Positions 1-11,553 of a stretch of DNA of 64,000 nt are shown here, piece by piece. Position 1 is the first letter of the stretch. Every line of letters starts with the position of its first letter. This DNA is from Aselliscus stoliczkanus. Its lineage: Eukaryota; Chordata; Mammalia; Chiroptera; Hipposideridae. Under the pieces are notes generated by a model. The model saw only the letters and a program-made list of their open reading frames with translations, was not told the DNA's origin and searched no databases. The stretch is taken from assembly GCA_033961575.1 (NCBI GenBank), contig CM066738.1, positions 72,029,478 to 72,093,477 on the forward strand. Direction: 5' to 3'. The translations under genes were made by a program, and so were the position numbers.

Positions 1-766
1 TGTTTTTTAATAGGATTTTAAGAGCTCTGCATTTGCTTGGTACCTTCCTTTAGAAGCTCAGTAACATAATACTGGCTTTCTAAAGTTCTAATTTTTAGTA
101 AGTTCAACTCAGATTTCAAATACATGGACTTTCTAAAAGTTGAGCTTCATCAACAGAAATACGATTATACCATATCCCTTAAATGTGTAGCCTATCTTGC
201 CAAAGATAGGCTTTAAATTGGTAAGACTTTTATTTGAAATTCTAATTTTATGAAAATGGAAAATGCAATTTTAAGAAATTTTTGTAGAAAGTCCTAAAAG
301 GATAGTGTTTAAGAAGAATTGTACTCTTAATGCAGGCTTAAAATATATACATATAATATAACAAGACCGGTCAATTTCTTGAAAAGTGAAGTCGATGTCC
401 TCAATCAGTAATGCCTTCAAAAGGAAATACAATTTACAGACAGACTCCACATAAACCTTTTAATTATCAGCAAATTCAGGTCATTTAGTAAGACCTTAAC
501 CTAAACTATTATATCCCCTATAAGTTGCTATCCTTTATAGAATGACTGCAAAGATTATGAAAATTATTTATCAAGTAATGCCTTCATGTAAACTTATTAG
601 CATCATTATAATAAGGAAAAAATTAGTTATTTTAATTGAGCAATTGACTCACCTATATGTCTACCTATAAATTGATTCAGTTAACATATCCTCCCATTAT
701 AACGTTTTCTGCTTGAGTGTATATAAATATAGGCATTGAGAGATAATGTTTTTCTTCCATTCACAG
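1..766 (+). other. TTC39C intron (partial)
   Basis: AT-rich sequence upstream of the penultimate TTC39C exon. It ends in a pyrimidine-rich tract and a CACAG acceptor. I see no exon or recognisable repeat here. Confidence 0.6.
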
Positions 767-805
767 ACTGTGGCAAGAGGCAGAACTGTACTTCTTCAAG
801 CAAAG
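767..805 (+). CDS. TTC39C: TTC39C penultimate coding exon (39 nt)
   Basis: This 13-codon exon lies between a CACAG acceptor and an AAAG|GTAAAA donor. Translated in the phase that joins the next exon it gives TVARGRTVLLQAK, which runs directly into the terminal exon in frame 0. TTC39C is a tetratricopeptide-repeat protein whose extreme C-terminus is well conserved. The exon is recognised mainly by its splice borders, its matching phase with the next exon and the resulting C-terminus. A 39-nt exon is short, so the call leans on its neighbour. Upstream exons lie outside the window. Confidence 0.72.
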
Positions 806-1283
806 GTAAAAATATTGAACCTCCCTCTTTCCAATAGCCTCCTTATCATCTGTAATGTACACTTGAGTCTCAACTCAAGAAATTTTGTGAAATGATTAAT
901 ATTTCTGGAAAGGAAAAGTCATAATAATTGGATCAGTGAGCACTTGATTTTAAGGGAAATGACCATTATCAGCAAAAACTCCTATAAGCTTTCTCATCCA
1001 GCTTTAGAAACACTCTGCTTATTTAAGTGGGAAAATAACTTTTGCTATTTCATAACTACATTCTTGAATTAAGAATTTCTAACAACTTACATTGAGCACA
1101 ATTTAAGATTCCCATGTCAGGAATAATAACATGAGGGAAATTTTTGAAAGACAGTATTAATGACATTCAGTAAACATTTTCAAAATCAACATAGTTTGAG
1201 GTTTGGGGAATAAGAAAGTCATGTGGATGTAAAGCCTTTAGTGGGAGTGTAAGGGATTTTATGTTGGGAAGTACAACACTTAG

Positions 1284-1445
<162 letters not shown>

Positions 1446-1750
1446 CAGATCCGGAGTTCCCACTCTGTTCCTTCCCACCTAGATTCTGCGCTTTCAAATA
1501 AAAGCAGAGGACACAGCTCATATGAAGATTGGCTTTTCTTCTGAAAACCACCTGTGCCAGGGACCCGTTTTCCCAGTTAGGCTGACATAGTAAAGATCTC
1601 CTCTTTTAAACCTTTAGCTCAAAAGTAATAATAACAATGAGAATAATAATTATGTCTAACAACCTGGGGAGAGGGTTAAAGTGACCTTGTTCAAACATTT
1701 TAGTTTCGTGATTTATTATTTTTAAAATAAAATCAAACTAAATATTCAAG
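1446..1750 (+). other. TTC39C: TTC39C 3' UTR with poly(A) signal
   Basis: Non-coding sequence after the TTC39C stop. AATAAA hexamers lie at 1726-1731 and again at 1866-1871, so the transcript could end near 1750 or 1890. The end point is inferred from the first hexamer. Confidence 0.6.
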
Positions 1751-1904
1751 CTGTGATCTTGTAGGAACACCTGTATTAAACACACATTTGACTGGGTAAC
1801 ACTAAGAGGTACATGTAAAATTATGGACGGTTTCATGACATAGTATTCATATTGTGTTTTGAAAAAATAAAAGTGCTTTCTAGTGTTTCACTTTCTCCTC
1901 AAAC

Positions 1905-2045
1905 TACTCCTGTAAATAACAGGATATTATTTTTATCCCCATTATCCAGACAATGAAACTCAGGCACCAAAAGGCTAATTGACTTATTCCAACTAATTAT
2001 TCCTGTTATCAGTGGAGCAATGACTAGAATGCAGATCTCCAGACC
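1905..2045 (-). repeat. MIR SINE fragment
   Basis: Reading the + strand gives the reverse complement of the MIR core: TTATCCCCATT, AATGAAACTCAGGCAC and AATTGACTTATTCCAA. It is diverged, as expected for an ancient mammalian element. Confidence 0.7.
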
Positions 2046-4203
2046 ATGGACCGAATATTCTTTTATTGTAAAGAAATATGTTAATGACCCAGAATTCCAT
2101 GTTTTCCTTATTAAAAAATAATTGCTCTTCAGCTGAACTTGTGTCATCAAAAGCATTTATCTCCAGATTTTCTACAAAATGTTTTCAACTCACGAACACA
2201 TTTTACCTTTGAAAGTCAACCAAGTAGAAGCAAACAGAAGATAGTTTTATAAGAAAATTAGTTTTGCTAATTTATAGAAAGCCTAATCTACAGACTAGAT
2301 TAATAATGTCTATAGTTTAGGATCTTCCCCTACTGATAAATTGTGTAACTACCAACTTTTGGAAATCTTTAAACATATTACTTGAAAAGGTCAATTCTTG
2401 AATGAACATAGATGTTTTATTTGTTTTTTTTGTTTTTGGAGTTTTTGGCATCAAATATTTGCGGTGGAGGATTTTCTCGGCTATCTTTTGCAGGATTTCA
2501 TCATTTTCCCCTTACTCAGGTTATTTGCTACTATAAAAGGAGTTCAAAGTTATATGTAATCCTTTGTTACAAATTTTATTGTCATTTAATTCACCTCTTT
2601 GTCCAGTACTGCACACCTGTGGTTCTGAAGAATCAAAATACCTCTGTCACTTAAGAGTTTCTGCCATAATTGTATGACTAACTTGGCTCAATCGAAGGTT
2701 AGATGTTTAAAAATTTATATTGAGCTAAAGAGTATCATCTTGGGATGTCATTTATTTACATATCCTTTTAGCTGAACCAAGATCTCATGAACAGACTTTA
2801 AAGTGTCTCTTCAAAACTGAACACGGGTGCAACAGTTTAGAATGTGAGCAGGTTTAATCTACTTAATCTGGTTTTGAGGGAATGATAATTTATTTGAAAG
2901 AAATGCTTATTCTTCACTGACTTGGCTAAATGATCTTCATGTTTCCCTACTTCAAAGTGTTTATTCACATAGACTTTTTTTGTTGTTGAATCCTGCATGG
3001 ATTCTAGGTGGTAGCCAGAAAAATACAGATTGCTACACTCAGTGAATGAGTACATCCAGAAGCCAAGTAGATGCATTCTGAAGAGAAAAATTAGTGTCTA
3101 AAAACATTGGATACCCGGTGTCATCTAAGCTGAAGGAAACATTATGAATCTTGAAAAAAATGGCTTTTGCTATTTTTTGTCTTCTTCACGGTAGTATCTG
3201 TGCAAGCTTCTCAGGATTGTGGAGCATTTCTAAATCATGATATTCTTGTTTTCGAGTTCACACTTCAATTTTCATTTCAAATATTGTTCAAACTGTTATT
3301 CATCATTCAAAGAGTACATAAAGACCTATACCTTATAATTTTTTAAAAAGTTGTTTCTGCGTTAACTGCCTTAAAATTTTTCTATTTCACTTAACTGAAT
3401 AGACAACTTTATACCACCCAGTAGGTTTTCTGTGAGTAGTTAAGGAATAGGTCTGTTTATGAACCATCTCTCCTTGGTTTGGTGCTAGATAGCCCCTGAC
3501 GTTTATCTGTCTTTACATGGTGGTAGAGCATGGAGAGGGGTAGATGGTGATTCTAAAGACACAAACAAAAGCACAGTGTGGATTCACTGTACCATTAGAT
3601 TATTGAAATCTGAGTACATGCTTTGATTTAATTCTAACCATTACCTGGCCTGTGTGCCATGGCTTATCCAATCTGTGCATTACCGTGATCTGCCTGGAAA
3701 CTTAGTTTAATGTAATTTGCTCCTTACCCCTTGCTGGTGAAGAAAATAATCATATAGGCAGAACTATTTGCATCTATGTGTGCTTATTAATGTTGGCATC
3801 ACTCACTTCTTCCCCTTTCCTATTTTAGAGGCTCTGAAATGGATCTTCTAATTTATAAGTATTAAATGTATTTTTGTATTAGGTTGTGCTTCTAATGAGA
3901 GAAATCTCTAATGCATATTTGATGTGCTCTTGACACATTTATAGTCTGACACTTGGAGGCATCTATTGATAATGATAATAATGTAAAATGAAACTTTGTC
4001 AGTATATTTAAGATTTTACTTTTATTGAGTTAGGTATCTATTTTAGCACATGATAGCTAAGTGCTTGAGTTAAGAATTATTTCAGATGTCGCAGCAAATT
4101 AGAATATTGTTACATATTGTATAAATCAGTTATTTACAGAATTTGCGCTTTTATATTTCTCCAACTAAATGAAATGACAACGCATACCTGATTTTTAAAA
4201 TGT

Positions 4204-4262
4204 ACACACACACACATGCACACACGTGTGCATGTGTGTGTGTGTGCGTATGTGTGTGTGTA
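4204..4262. repeat. (CA)n/(TG)n inverted microsatellite
   Basis: A CA-repeat block passes through CACACGTGTG into a TG-repeat block, giving an alternating purine-pyrimidine tract that is also nearly self-complementary. Confidence 0.95.
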
Positions 4263-4741
4263 TTCTTTTAGTGTATAAACTCTCCTAGTTGATTGCTTCC
4301 TTAAGCAAATTGTGGTAGCAAGTATTCAAATATGGCTCTGCACCTATCAAGACATACATTCACACAGTCATGATGTACTGCTTGGTATTTCTTACAGTTT
4401 TGTTTTTTACCTTGCCAGTGGTATATTTTGTAGGGAAAAAAATTGTTAAGCCCAGATCATGCCAAGAAGATCGTAGTAGAGGGAGAAGACATGGAAGATA
4501 GGAAGAGGAAATATAGAAAGAGAAAAGAACAAAGGAAGGAAGAGAATGGAAAGTTGGTTCATAAATGATGTGCCACTTCTTCAGTAAAGTGTGCAAAAAC
4601 CAACCAGTACACAGTGTAATTGGCTTCCTTGTGAAAACGAGCAAGGGGGCTGAGCTCTAGCTCCTAATTGACTGGGGTATGAAATAAAAGGAACACACTT
4701 GTAAGCCAGGTGAGCTCTGGGGTACACTTTTTCTTCCCACA

Positions 4742-4830
4742 TGCCAGTGGTTCTCAAATATTAGTTTCGTACATTAGTCCTCTCTGAGATTGTGATTCAG
4801 TAAGTTCTAGGTAGGATGTAGGAAGGCACT
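4742..4830 (+). repeat. MER5-like hAT transposon fragment
   Basis: It begins with AGTGGTTCTCAAAT and continues with CACATTAG-like and GATTGTGATTCAGTA motifs typical of the 5' part of MER5A (Charlie/hAT). It is followed by an antisense L1 3' end. Confidence 0.5.
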
Positions 4831-4847
4831 TTTCCCCCATCTGATAG

Positions 4848-5010
4848 CTTTTTTTTTTTTAACAATAAATTTACTGGGGTGAAATTATATAGGTAAAATT
4901 ATATAGGTTTCAAGTGTACGTTTATATAATATATCATCTATACATTGCATTGTTGTTCATCACCCAGAGTCAATTCTACTTCCATCACCATATATTTGAC
5001 AACTCCTAAA
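4848..5010 (-). mobile_element. L1 3' end (antisense, truncated)
   Basis: A poly-T start, then AATAAATTTACTGGGGTGA, TATAGGTTTCAAGTGTAC and CACCCAGAGTCAATTCTACT form the reverse complement of an old L1MA/L1MB-type 3' UTR. Confidence 0.75.
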
Positions 5011-6944
5011 ATGATTTTAATGGGGATTGTCTAAATTAGGGAAAAAATGCCCTACAATATCATCTTTTGGTAGGTATTTAGTAATGCTGAGAGAAGAGTT
5101 AAACAGTTACGTAGCCAGGTTATGCTCAGTCATAGAGTGTATATCATGGGGCCACTGAGGAAATGTTTCTAACCCATTGGCTTTCTAAGTTAGATTCCTG
5201 AGCTGAGTTTTAAAGGACAAGAATGCAATCAAGGTGAAATTGATGACTAGAAAGATGTGTTGGGAATTGTACCCAAAGAACAAAGAAAGGTGACAAACAA
5301 TGTGTATCTAAGACCAATTTCTAGAGAGTCAAGTAGGAAGCAAATGATAAGGTGAGAAGGGAGTTACTCAAGGTCACAACAGGGACCTTGGGCTTCTATA
5401 GAGATAGGGTTTGGGGATAGGGGGCAGGAAGCAATGGATATCAAAGTGGATTCATGTTTTAGTTAGATCCCTAGTGACTGCAAAGGGAGATGAACACAAG
5501 GACAAGAAGATAGTAAAAGCACATCAAATCATTAAGAGTTCTAGAAACGAAGCAGCAAATAGTGGTTTGAAAATTTGGGGTTAAATGTTTTCACTGTAAC
5601 AGTTTCCATTTGGACAAAACCATCACTGAAGAAATGTGGAAAGAGTGAAAACTTGCCTTTTGAATTACAGGTATTGTGCATAGTACCTAACACGTAGTAG
5701 GTATTCAAGATGACCCAGAAATTAGGCTACACAAGTAAAATATCTCAAATTCCAAAAGGACACTATAAATGGGGTCTCGAATGTTTGCACTTGGGGTTTG
5801 TACTAGCTCAGTTTCATTACATCTTTGATACTTATTCATACTGTAAAATCAAACCATCAGAAAGCATGACAACCTCATTCAAATCACTTTCATTTATGTT
5901 ACCAAAGTGGAGCTGGGGACAGTAATGAAGGACAAAAAAAGTACCACTGCAGACCTATCATCAATCAAAGTCTAAAAGAGCACTTCTCCTTTACTTTAAA
6001 AATGTAATCTTTGTGACAAGAGGAAGCTTGTCTGCCACATAATAGGCACTTGGTAACAATTATTGAATGGATGAAGTAATGTCCCTAGAAAACGCTGTGT
6101 GAAAAATAGGTGTGGCCCTGGAGCTTCAACACTGCCTCTATTGCAAAGTGCTCTGGAAGGCATAATTTTTCTCTGAATTAAAGGGTTTTTTTGTTTTTTT
6201 GTGTGTATGTTTTTTTTTCTGTCAAATATATGTCCTGATGATACTTAACGGTTGATTTCTAGTGGTTCTTGTTGTTTTTTAAACATTTGAGAACCGATTC
6301 TAATGAAGGCTGCTTAGAATCCGATGGTGATGACTATAGTGTTATTTAATGCCCAGCGCAAATATGGGAGTCTGAATGGGTGAAAGGGCAGACGGTGGGA
6401 ATTTTAAATAGGACAACATTTAGTTCAGTAAAACTGAGCCGATGTAACATACAGTACTCATTGACTTGCAACCCGTTGCTGGCAAAGGTATGGTTTAGGG
6501 AGCATAGATTGTGGCTGAGGTATTGCAAGAATCCGAACTACAGAGAAACTGGAAGATTCAGGGATAATGCCAAATTTCTCTTACCACAGGCCATTTTCTC
6601 AGGAGGAAAAAGCACTGTGTTACATAAAATTATTCTCTTTATGCTGGTGTTTGTTGTGTGCATCGTGACTAAACTTACTCTTCGAAATGGTGACTCGAGA
6701 ATCACATAAGTGGGGAGATGGGTGGTGGGAACAGGAGAGAAGTTGGCAACAGGATGGAACAGTCATAAATGCATTTCTTTTCCAAATCAGCTCTTCGATT
6801 AAGCCACCAAAAGCGGAGAGGCTGTCGCCTTGACCTACTCCTGGACTTCTGGGGTTTGGAAACGTCAGTTTCCCTCTGCCCTTCGGTACTCTGTCAAAAA
6901 AGATTGCGGAGTGCCACCCTGGGATTCCGGCTTTTGTCCCTTCC

Positions 6945-7058
6945 GGCTCCCTATTGGCTGGGACTGCCTCGGTCCCGCCTCCTTTCCTGGCCGGTTTATG
7001 AGTCACGCCCTGACGTCCCCGCGGCTATAAAAGGCCAGGCTGGAGCCCGTCCCGCTTA
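6945..7058 (+). promoter_or_regulatory. CABYR: CABYR core promoter with CCAAT, AP-1-like, CRE-like and TATA elements
   Basis: A short GC-rich block stands out from AT-rich flanks. It holds an inverted CCAAT box (ATTGG, 6953-6957), a GC-rich CCCGCCTCC, TGAGTCA (6999-7005), a CRE-like TGACGTCC (7011-7018) and TATAAAA (7026-7032). The spacing predicts initiation near 7056-7060. A TATA box with an adjacent CRE is the layout of many CREM-driven spermatid genes, which fits the testis-restricted expression known for CABYR. Factor binding is inferred. Confidence 0.75.
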
Positions 7059-7229
7059 GGAGCCGCCAGCAAGGAGGCAACGAGGAAGCCCGTAGAACGT
7101 AGCAGGAAAGGAGGTGGGGCGAGTCCCTGCTGCACCGAGAAGCCGTTAGGACCGTTACTCAGTGTCGGGGAAGGCAGAGGGCCACTAGGGTGGGAGTTGG
7201 GGACCCCTAGGAAGGGGCCGGTCACACCG
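7058..7229 (+). other. CABYR: CABYR non-coding exon 1 (5' UTR)
   Basis: GC-rich transcribed leader placed about 30 bp below the TATA box. It ends at a strong donor (CACCG|GTGAGT, GT at 7230-7231). No start codon is needed here, because the conserved ATG lies in the next exon. The 5' end is estimated from TATA spacing. Confidence 0.65.
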
Positions 7230-7571
7230 GTGAGTGTGGCCGGGGCCTGGCGGACCGGCCACTGGCTCTCCCGGACTAGTTGACAGGGAGTCAGGATGCC
7301 CTCTCTCCCACATCTCACTGCCCCTCTCCATCAAGAACACAATAGGGTGAAACCAGCCCAGTCCCAGCGGGGCCCACAGAGCCGGGCTTAGGTCTTTAGG
7401 GAGGGGACAGTGTGTGCCTGTAACGGTTTGAGTGGCTCCGAAGCCCCCACTCTCGAATCCTCAGCCAAAGGCACAGCTTCCCAGGAGAGAGCTACCCTGT
7501 GGCAGTGGGCAAAGGAAGTTCACAGTTTAGCGTGGGAATTTTTAGTTTTGTTAGTTTTTGACAAACGTTCT

Positions 7572-8160
7572 TTTTTTTTTTTTTAAAGATTTTTTATTGG
7601 GAATTAGGGGAGGGGGACAGCGTTGGGGACTTGAGAAAGCAGAACAGACAACTTGCTGTCTTTTTGTTCTTCAACCTAGTTGTGGAGGATGTTGCTTCAC
7701 TGGCCCATGTTGGTATCATCATTGCACTCTTCCTGGATGAGGCAGATTGGTCACTGGCCTCTGGATGGTCGATCACCACGGCTATTGGCAGATCACGCTG
7801 CCTGCCGGCCACTCACTGTAGCCTATGGCAGCCCACTGCAGCAGGGGCTGCAGCCCACACTGTAGCTGGGACTCTCAGCCCAGCTCCAGGTGGAGCTGTT
7901 GTTAGCAGTAGAGGGCAGTGTCACTGGCCTTCATATGTGGGATCTGAACCGGGGTCGCTGGCATCCCAAGCCAGCTCAACCAATGCGCCACTCGGCTGGC
8001 CCAAATTTTATTTTTTAATTTTTTTTTAAGCTGAGCCATTCTGCCACCTGTTGGCAGCTCAACAGCAGCTCAGCTCAGGCTGGCATCGAACTGCTATTAT
8101 TGCTGAGCTCAGCTTGCACTCTTGAGCAAGCTCTTAACCAACTGAGCCACTCAGCCAGCC
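7572..8160 (-). mobile_element. Tandem pair of antisense tRNA-derived SINEs
   Basis: Two SINEs lie back to back on the - strand. The first (about 7572-8003) is a long variant ending in GGCCAGCCGAGTGGCGCATTGG read on the - strand. The second (about 8018-8160) is a short variant with CCACCTGTTGGCAGCTCAAC. The pair is flanked by TTGACAAACGTTCTT (7557-7571) and TTGACAAACATTCTT (8161-8175), a single target-site duplication around both. Confidence 0.85.
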
Positions 8161-9887
8161 CTTGACAAACATTCTTTAAAGAACAGATGTGGGAACAGTT
8201 ATTCCAACAGTCCTCCTTGTCTGTATTGTGACTAGCCCTTGATGTAGCTAGGCTTGGTGTCACAGTATTTCTCAACTTGCTCAGCACAATTCCTTGTATA
8301 GGATTGTGTTGTAGGGCGCTCAGCATCTCTGATCCTGGGCACTAAATGGCCCCACATGTTCACAGTGTGTGGTGGGCTGGGAGCGCTGCATACCGCTTGG
8401 GTTAAGAAAGATTAGGATCACTGCATGGCTGCTTGCCCACAGTTTGTAGCACCAACTGCTAACTGCCTGCAGAAAGCGTGTTTTGTTAGTAGCTGCTACG
8501 TGGCTACTGATAAGCCACTTTCGTGACCTGTTTACTCACACTGGGGTGCAAGGGATGTCCTTTTTAAAAATTTATATATGTACTAAATACATATATATGT
8601 ATGTATGTATTTATATGTAGCATATAATTACTTCCTATGTCCCTTAATATTTAGCATGTGGACTGCCAAACCTGCACACTTTTTTTGTTGTTGTTTTTCA
8701 CAAATTTTTTTTAAAGATGGTTTAATTCACTACTGCTCCTTTTGAATGATACTCTGATAGTATCATTTCCTTAAGGGATTCAATACACTTAATTATATTC
8801 TCAAAGGATTGCTTTGGCCAATCCAGCTTCATGTTTTTTCTGACCTTTGGGAAGATGAAATATGCTTCCAAATATTCAGCATTTTGCTATGACACATTAG
8901 TTGCTTTTTGTTAGAGATTGGCCCCTTGTATAATGCTCTAACTAAACTGCCTCTTAGTTCCATGAAACTTGTTACCCTATTTACTGTAGGATTGTTGTGG
9001 AGGACATGGTGCATTATATCACACACTATTCTCTTTTGTATGAGGACCCATAGGAGAAATTTCTCCTGGGTCTCTTCAGAATAGCTGTGATTCTCCTAAG
9101 CTACTGATTTGGTTTTTATTTCAGAAAACTGAATCACTTAACCACCTGTTTCTTGTGAGGGCTGCTTGGTAGCTCAGGGACTGATGTGACACCACATCTC
9201 TTATCAAAATATAGGGCCTGGGGCTTGTATGGCAATATGAACCTTCCCTGTAGCTTCATCCTATTTTTCCTACCATAATATTTCCTTTATCACTGGGCTG
9301 ATTTTCTTCAACATTTAATTTTGTTCTTTACATGTATTTATAAGCTGCCTTAAACCGTTTTTAGTACAAAACAGCACACACACAGAGACACACAGTTTAC
9401 GGTGGCAACCTCTGCAACGATGAGAATTACAGGTTGTACTATGCAGGACCCATGGTACCACTTAAGATCCAGAAAGCCGGGAGAAGGGAGAAACAGAAAA
9501 CTAGGGCAGAGGTTAAGGGAAGATAGAAGAAAAGAGGTGTACATGGTGGTAAGTGGTACAATATCTCATGAAACTTATACATATTCTAATAGATTAATGT
9601 TTAAAAAAATAAATACAAAGCTAAAAAATGTGTGCTTATTAATCGATGTATCCAGGTATATATTTAGAAAAATATTTTTTTTAAAAAAAACCACACATTT
9701 TCTTATAAGAAAACCTATTTTGTAACTCTATTGGAAGTTGTACAGAAAAGCTAATGCCCATATGGTTTGAAAGGATTTTGTGGTTTGGACACAGATAAAT
9801 GAGCTTAATTTATTTTTCTTGAAATTTTTTTACACAAAATATTCACTGAATTGCACTGAAACAAGTTTTGTGTGCTTGGTTTGTTTG

Positions 9888-10329
9888 GTTTTTTTAAAGA
9901 TTTTATTGGGGCATTGGGGGAGGGGAACAGCGTTGCGGAATCCAGGAAGGGGAACAGACAAGTTGCTGTCTTCTTGTTCTTCAGTCTGGTTGTGGAGGAC
10001 GTTGCTTCACTGGCCCATGTTGGTATCGTCATTGCGCTCTTCCTGGGTGAGGCAGATCGGTCGCCGGCCTCTGGATGGTCGCTCAGGGCAGCTCTTGGCA
10101 GCTCACACCGGCTGCCAGCCACTCACTGTAGCCTATGGCAGCCCACTGCAGCCCCAGCTACACAGTCGCCAGAGACTCACGCGGCCCAGCTCCAGGTTGA
10201 GCTGTTGTTCACCATCTTAGCTATAGAGGGCAGTGTCAGTAACCCCCATGTGGGATCCGAACTGGGGCCCTGCTGCTCAGAGCTGGCGTCCCAAGCCAGC
10301 TCTTAACCAACGTGCTACTCAGCCGGCCC
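9888..10329 (-). mobile_element. Antisense long-variant SINE
   Basis: Same long SINE form as at 7572, with a reversed AATAAAATCTTAAAA tail at the left and a GGGCCGGCT head at the right. TGCTTGGTT at 9873-9881 and 10333-10341 is the probable target-site duplication. Confidence 0.88.
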
Positions 10330-10576
10330 TGTTGCTTGGTTCTTATTTGTGTTGTTCTTTGTTTTTAATATCATCCTGTAGTTTCTGGCAGGGCTTTTCC
10401 AGTGAATTTCTTTAATAGTACTGGGTTGCTCACTTGCACGTAAAAAGCCCTAATGTCATTTTTTTTTTAACTACCATCGAGAATTAGCCCATTTTACTAG
10501 AATAAATACAGAGAGACTAGAACTAAAGCTAATAAATTTAATAGTGGATAAATTTGTTCTTAAAAACTATAGTTAG

Positions 10577-10691
10577 GGCCGGCCGAGTGGCGCGGTGGTT
10601 AAGGCGCTGGTTTTGGAAGCCAGTGGCCGGGGTTCAGGTCCAATATATGAGGGCCAGTAACACTGCCCTCAAAAAAAAAAAAAAGGAAAAG
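10577..10691 (+). mobile_element. Short-variant SINE
   Basis: Head GGCCGGCCGAGTGGCGCGG, a tRNA-like GGTTCAGGTCC B box, then CACTGCCCTC directly before poly(A). It lacks the body found in the long copies. Flanking AAAACTATAGTTAG and AAAACTATTGTTAG (13 of 14 identical) form the target-site duplication. Confidence 0.9.
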
Positions 10692-10762
10692 AAAACTATT
10701 GTTAGCATAAATATTTTAATAAAAACTAACACACTATAAGACTTTGTTTTTCTTCATTTTAG

Positions 10763-10935
10763 TTGAGATTACAGACATCTGCCAAAAATGATTTCTTCAA
10801 AGCCCAGACTTGTCGTACCTTATGGCCTCAAGACATTGCTCGAGGGAGTTAGCAGAGCCGTCCTCAAAGCCAGTCCACAAAACATCACCCAGTTTGCATC
10901 AGTTTATTTTAAAGAGCTTATTCTCTTTAGAGAAG
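10763..10935 (+). CDS. CABYR: CABYR exon 2: start codon and RIIa-like docking domain
   Basis: CABYR is a calcium-binding, tyrosine-phosphorylation-regulated protein of the sperm flagellar fibrous sheath, involved in capacitation. The exon follows a TTCATTTTAG acceptor. The ATG at 10788-10790 opens MISSKPRLVVPYGLKTLL, which matches CABYR. Residues about 12-49 form the RIIa-type dimerisation/docking helix pair that in this family binds AKAP-type anchors such as AKAP3. The coding part ends after 49 codons plus one base at 10935. The donor is GTTTGT, a weak but possible GT donor. It joins exon 3 in frame. No lesion is seen. Confidence 0.92.
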
Positions 10936-11033
10936 GTTTGTTATTGCTTTAAATTGTATATTTGTTGCTCTGGAAAAGAAAGCAGTTTAAGTTGGGTTTT
11001 TTTGTATCTGATTTCCTGTATTTGTTCCTTCAG

Positions 11034-11087
11034 GGAATGCTTCTCTGGATATTAAAGACCTGGTTAAGCAATTTCATCAGATTAAAT
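11034..11087 (+). CDS. CABYR: CABYR exon 3
   Basis: This 54-nt exon lies between CCTTCAG and T|GTAAGT. It completes a Gly codon and encodes NASLDIKDLVKQFHQIK, the end of the RIIa-like region. It leaves phase 1, and both exon 4 and exon 5 begin in the phase that accepts this. That agrees with the known long isoforms (exon 3 to 4) and short isoforms (exon 3 to 5). The last base is T, so the junction codon with exon 4 becomes TTT (Phe), where I recall Val in human. Confidence 0.9.
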
Positions 11088-11381
11088 GTAAGTACCACAA
11101 TCAATAATAGTATAAGAATACTAGTTGCATCAACAGCTTACATCAAATTTAAGAGAGATGCCCACAAATATTTTCTGTTTAGATAATCACACTGATTATG
11201 TTTAAATAATCAAACTGGTGCCTTATTTTTATTATTGAATCAGGTGTTTTTTAAACCTGAGGACTGACATTTTGGAGGACTCTAAATCTTAAAAAGGCAA
11301 AAAAAGGACACATCTATTGCAAACCATTTGGTACAATGAGACTGAGAACAGGATTTGTAAATCGTGACTCAAACCCTTTCC

Positions 11382-11553
11382 TTTTTTTATGGTTTTTTTT
11401 TTTTTTTTTGGTTTTTTTTTTAGCTGAGCCATCCTGCCACCTGTTGGCAGCTCAACGGCAACTCAGCTCGGGCTGGCCTTGAACAGCTGTTGCTCAGAGC
11501 TCAGCTCGCACTCTTGAGCGAGTTCTTAACCAACTGAGCCACTCGGCCGGCCC
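11382..11553 (-). mobile_element. Antisense short-body SINE
   Basis: Poly-T, then GCTGAGCCATCCTGCCACC and an ending in CTCGGCCGGCCC. An exact 12-bp duplication, CAAACCCTTTCC, flanks it at 11370-11381 and 11556-11567. Confidence 0.92.

Larger units (their letters stand above)
1751..6900. other. Intergenic region between TTC39C and CABYR
   Basis: AT-rich intergenic DNA. Recognisable pieces are a MIR, a CA/TG tract, a MER5-like fragment, an L1 3' end and short L2 3' tails near 5660-5715 and 6020-6075. The rest shows no coding exon that I can support. Confidence 0.6.
7230..10762 (+). other. CABYR: CABYR intron 1
   Basis: Intron between the GTGAGT donor and the CATTTTAG acceptor before the start-codon exon. 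It contains three SINE insertions (7572-8160 as a pair, 9888-10329, 10577-10691) and an AT microsatellite near 8570-8625. Nothing else was recognised. Confidence 0.65.

Noticed and set aside
7025..7318. Open frames over CABYR exon 1 (both strands)
   Set aside because: The GC-rich promoter and first exon give chance frames; the real start codon is in exon 2.
9780..10306. Long frames near 9.8-10.3 kb
   Set aside because: They are translations of a SINE insertion; similar frames recur at each SINE copy.
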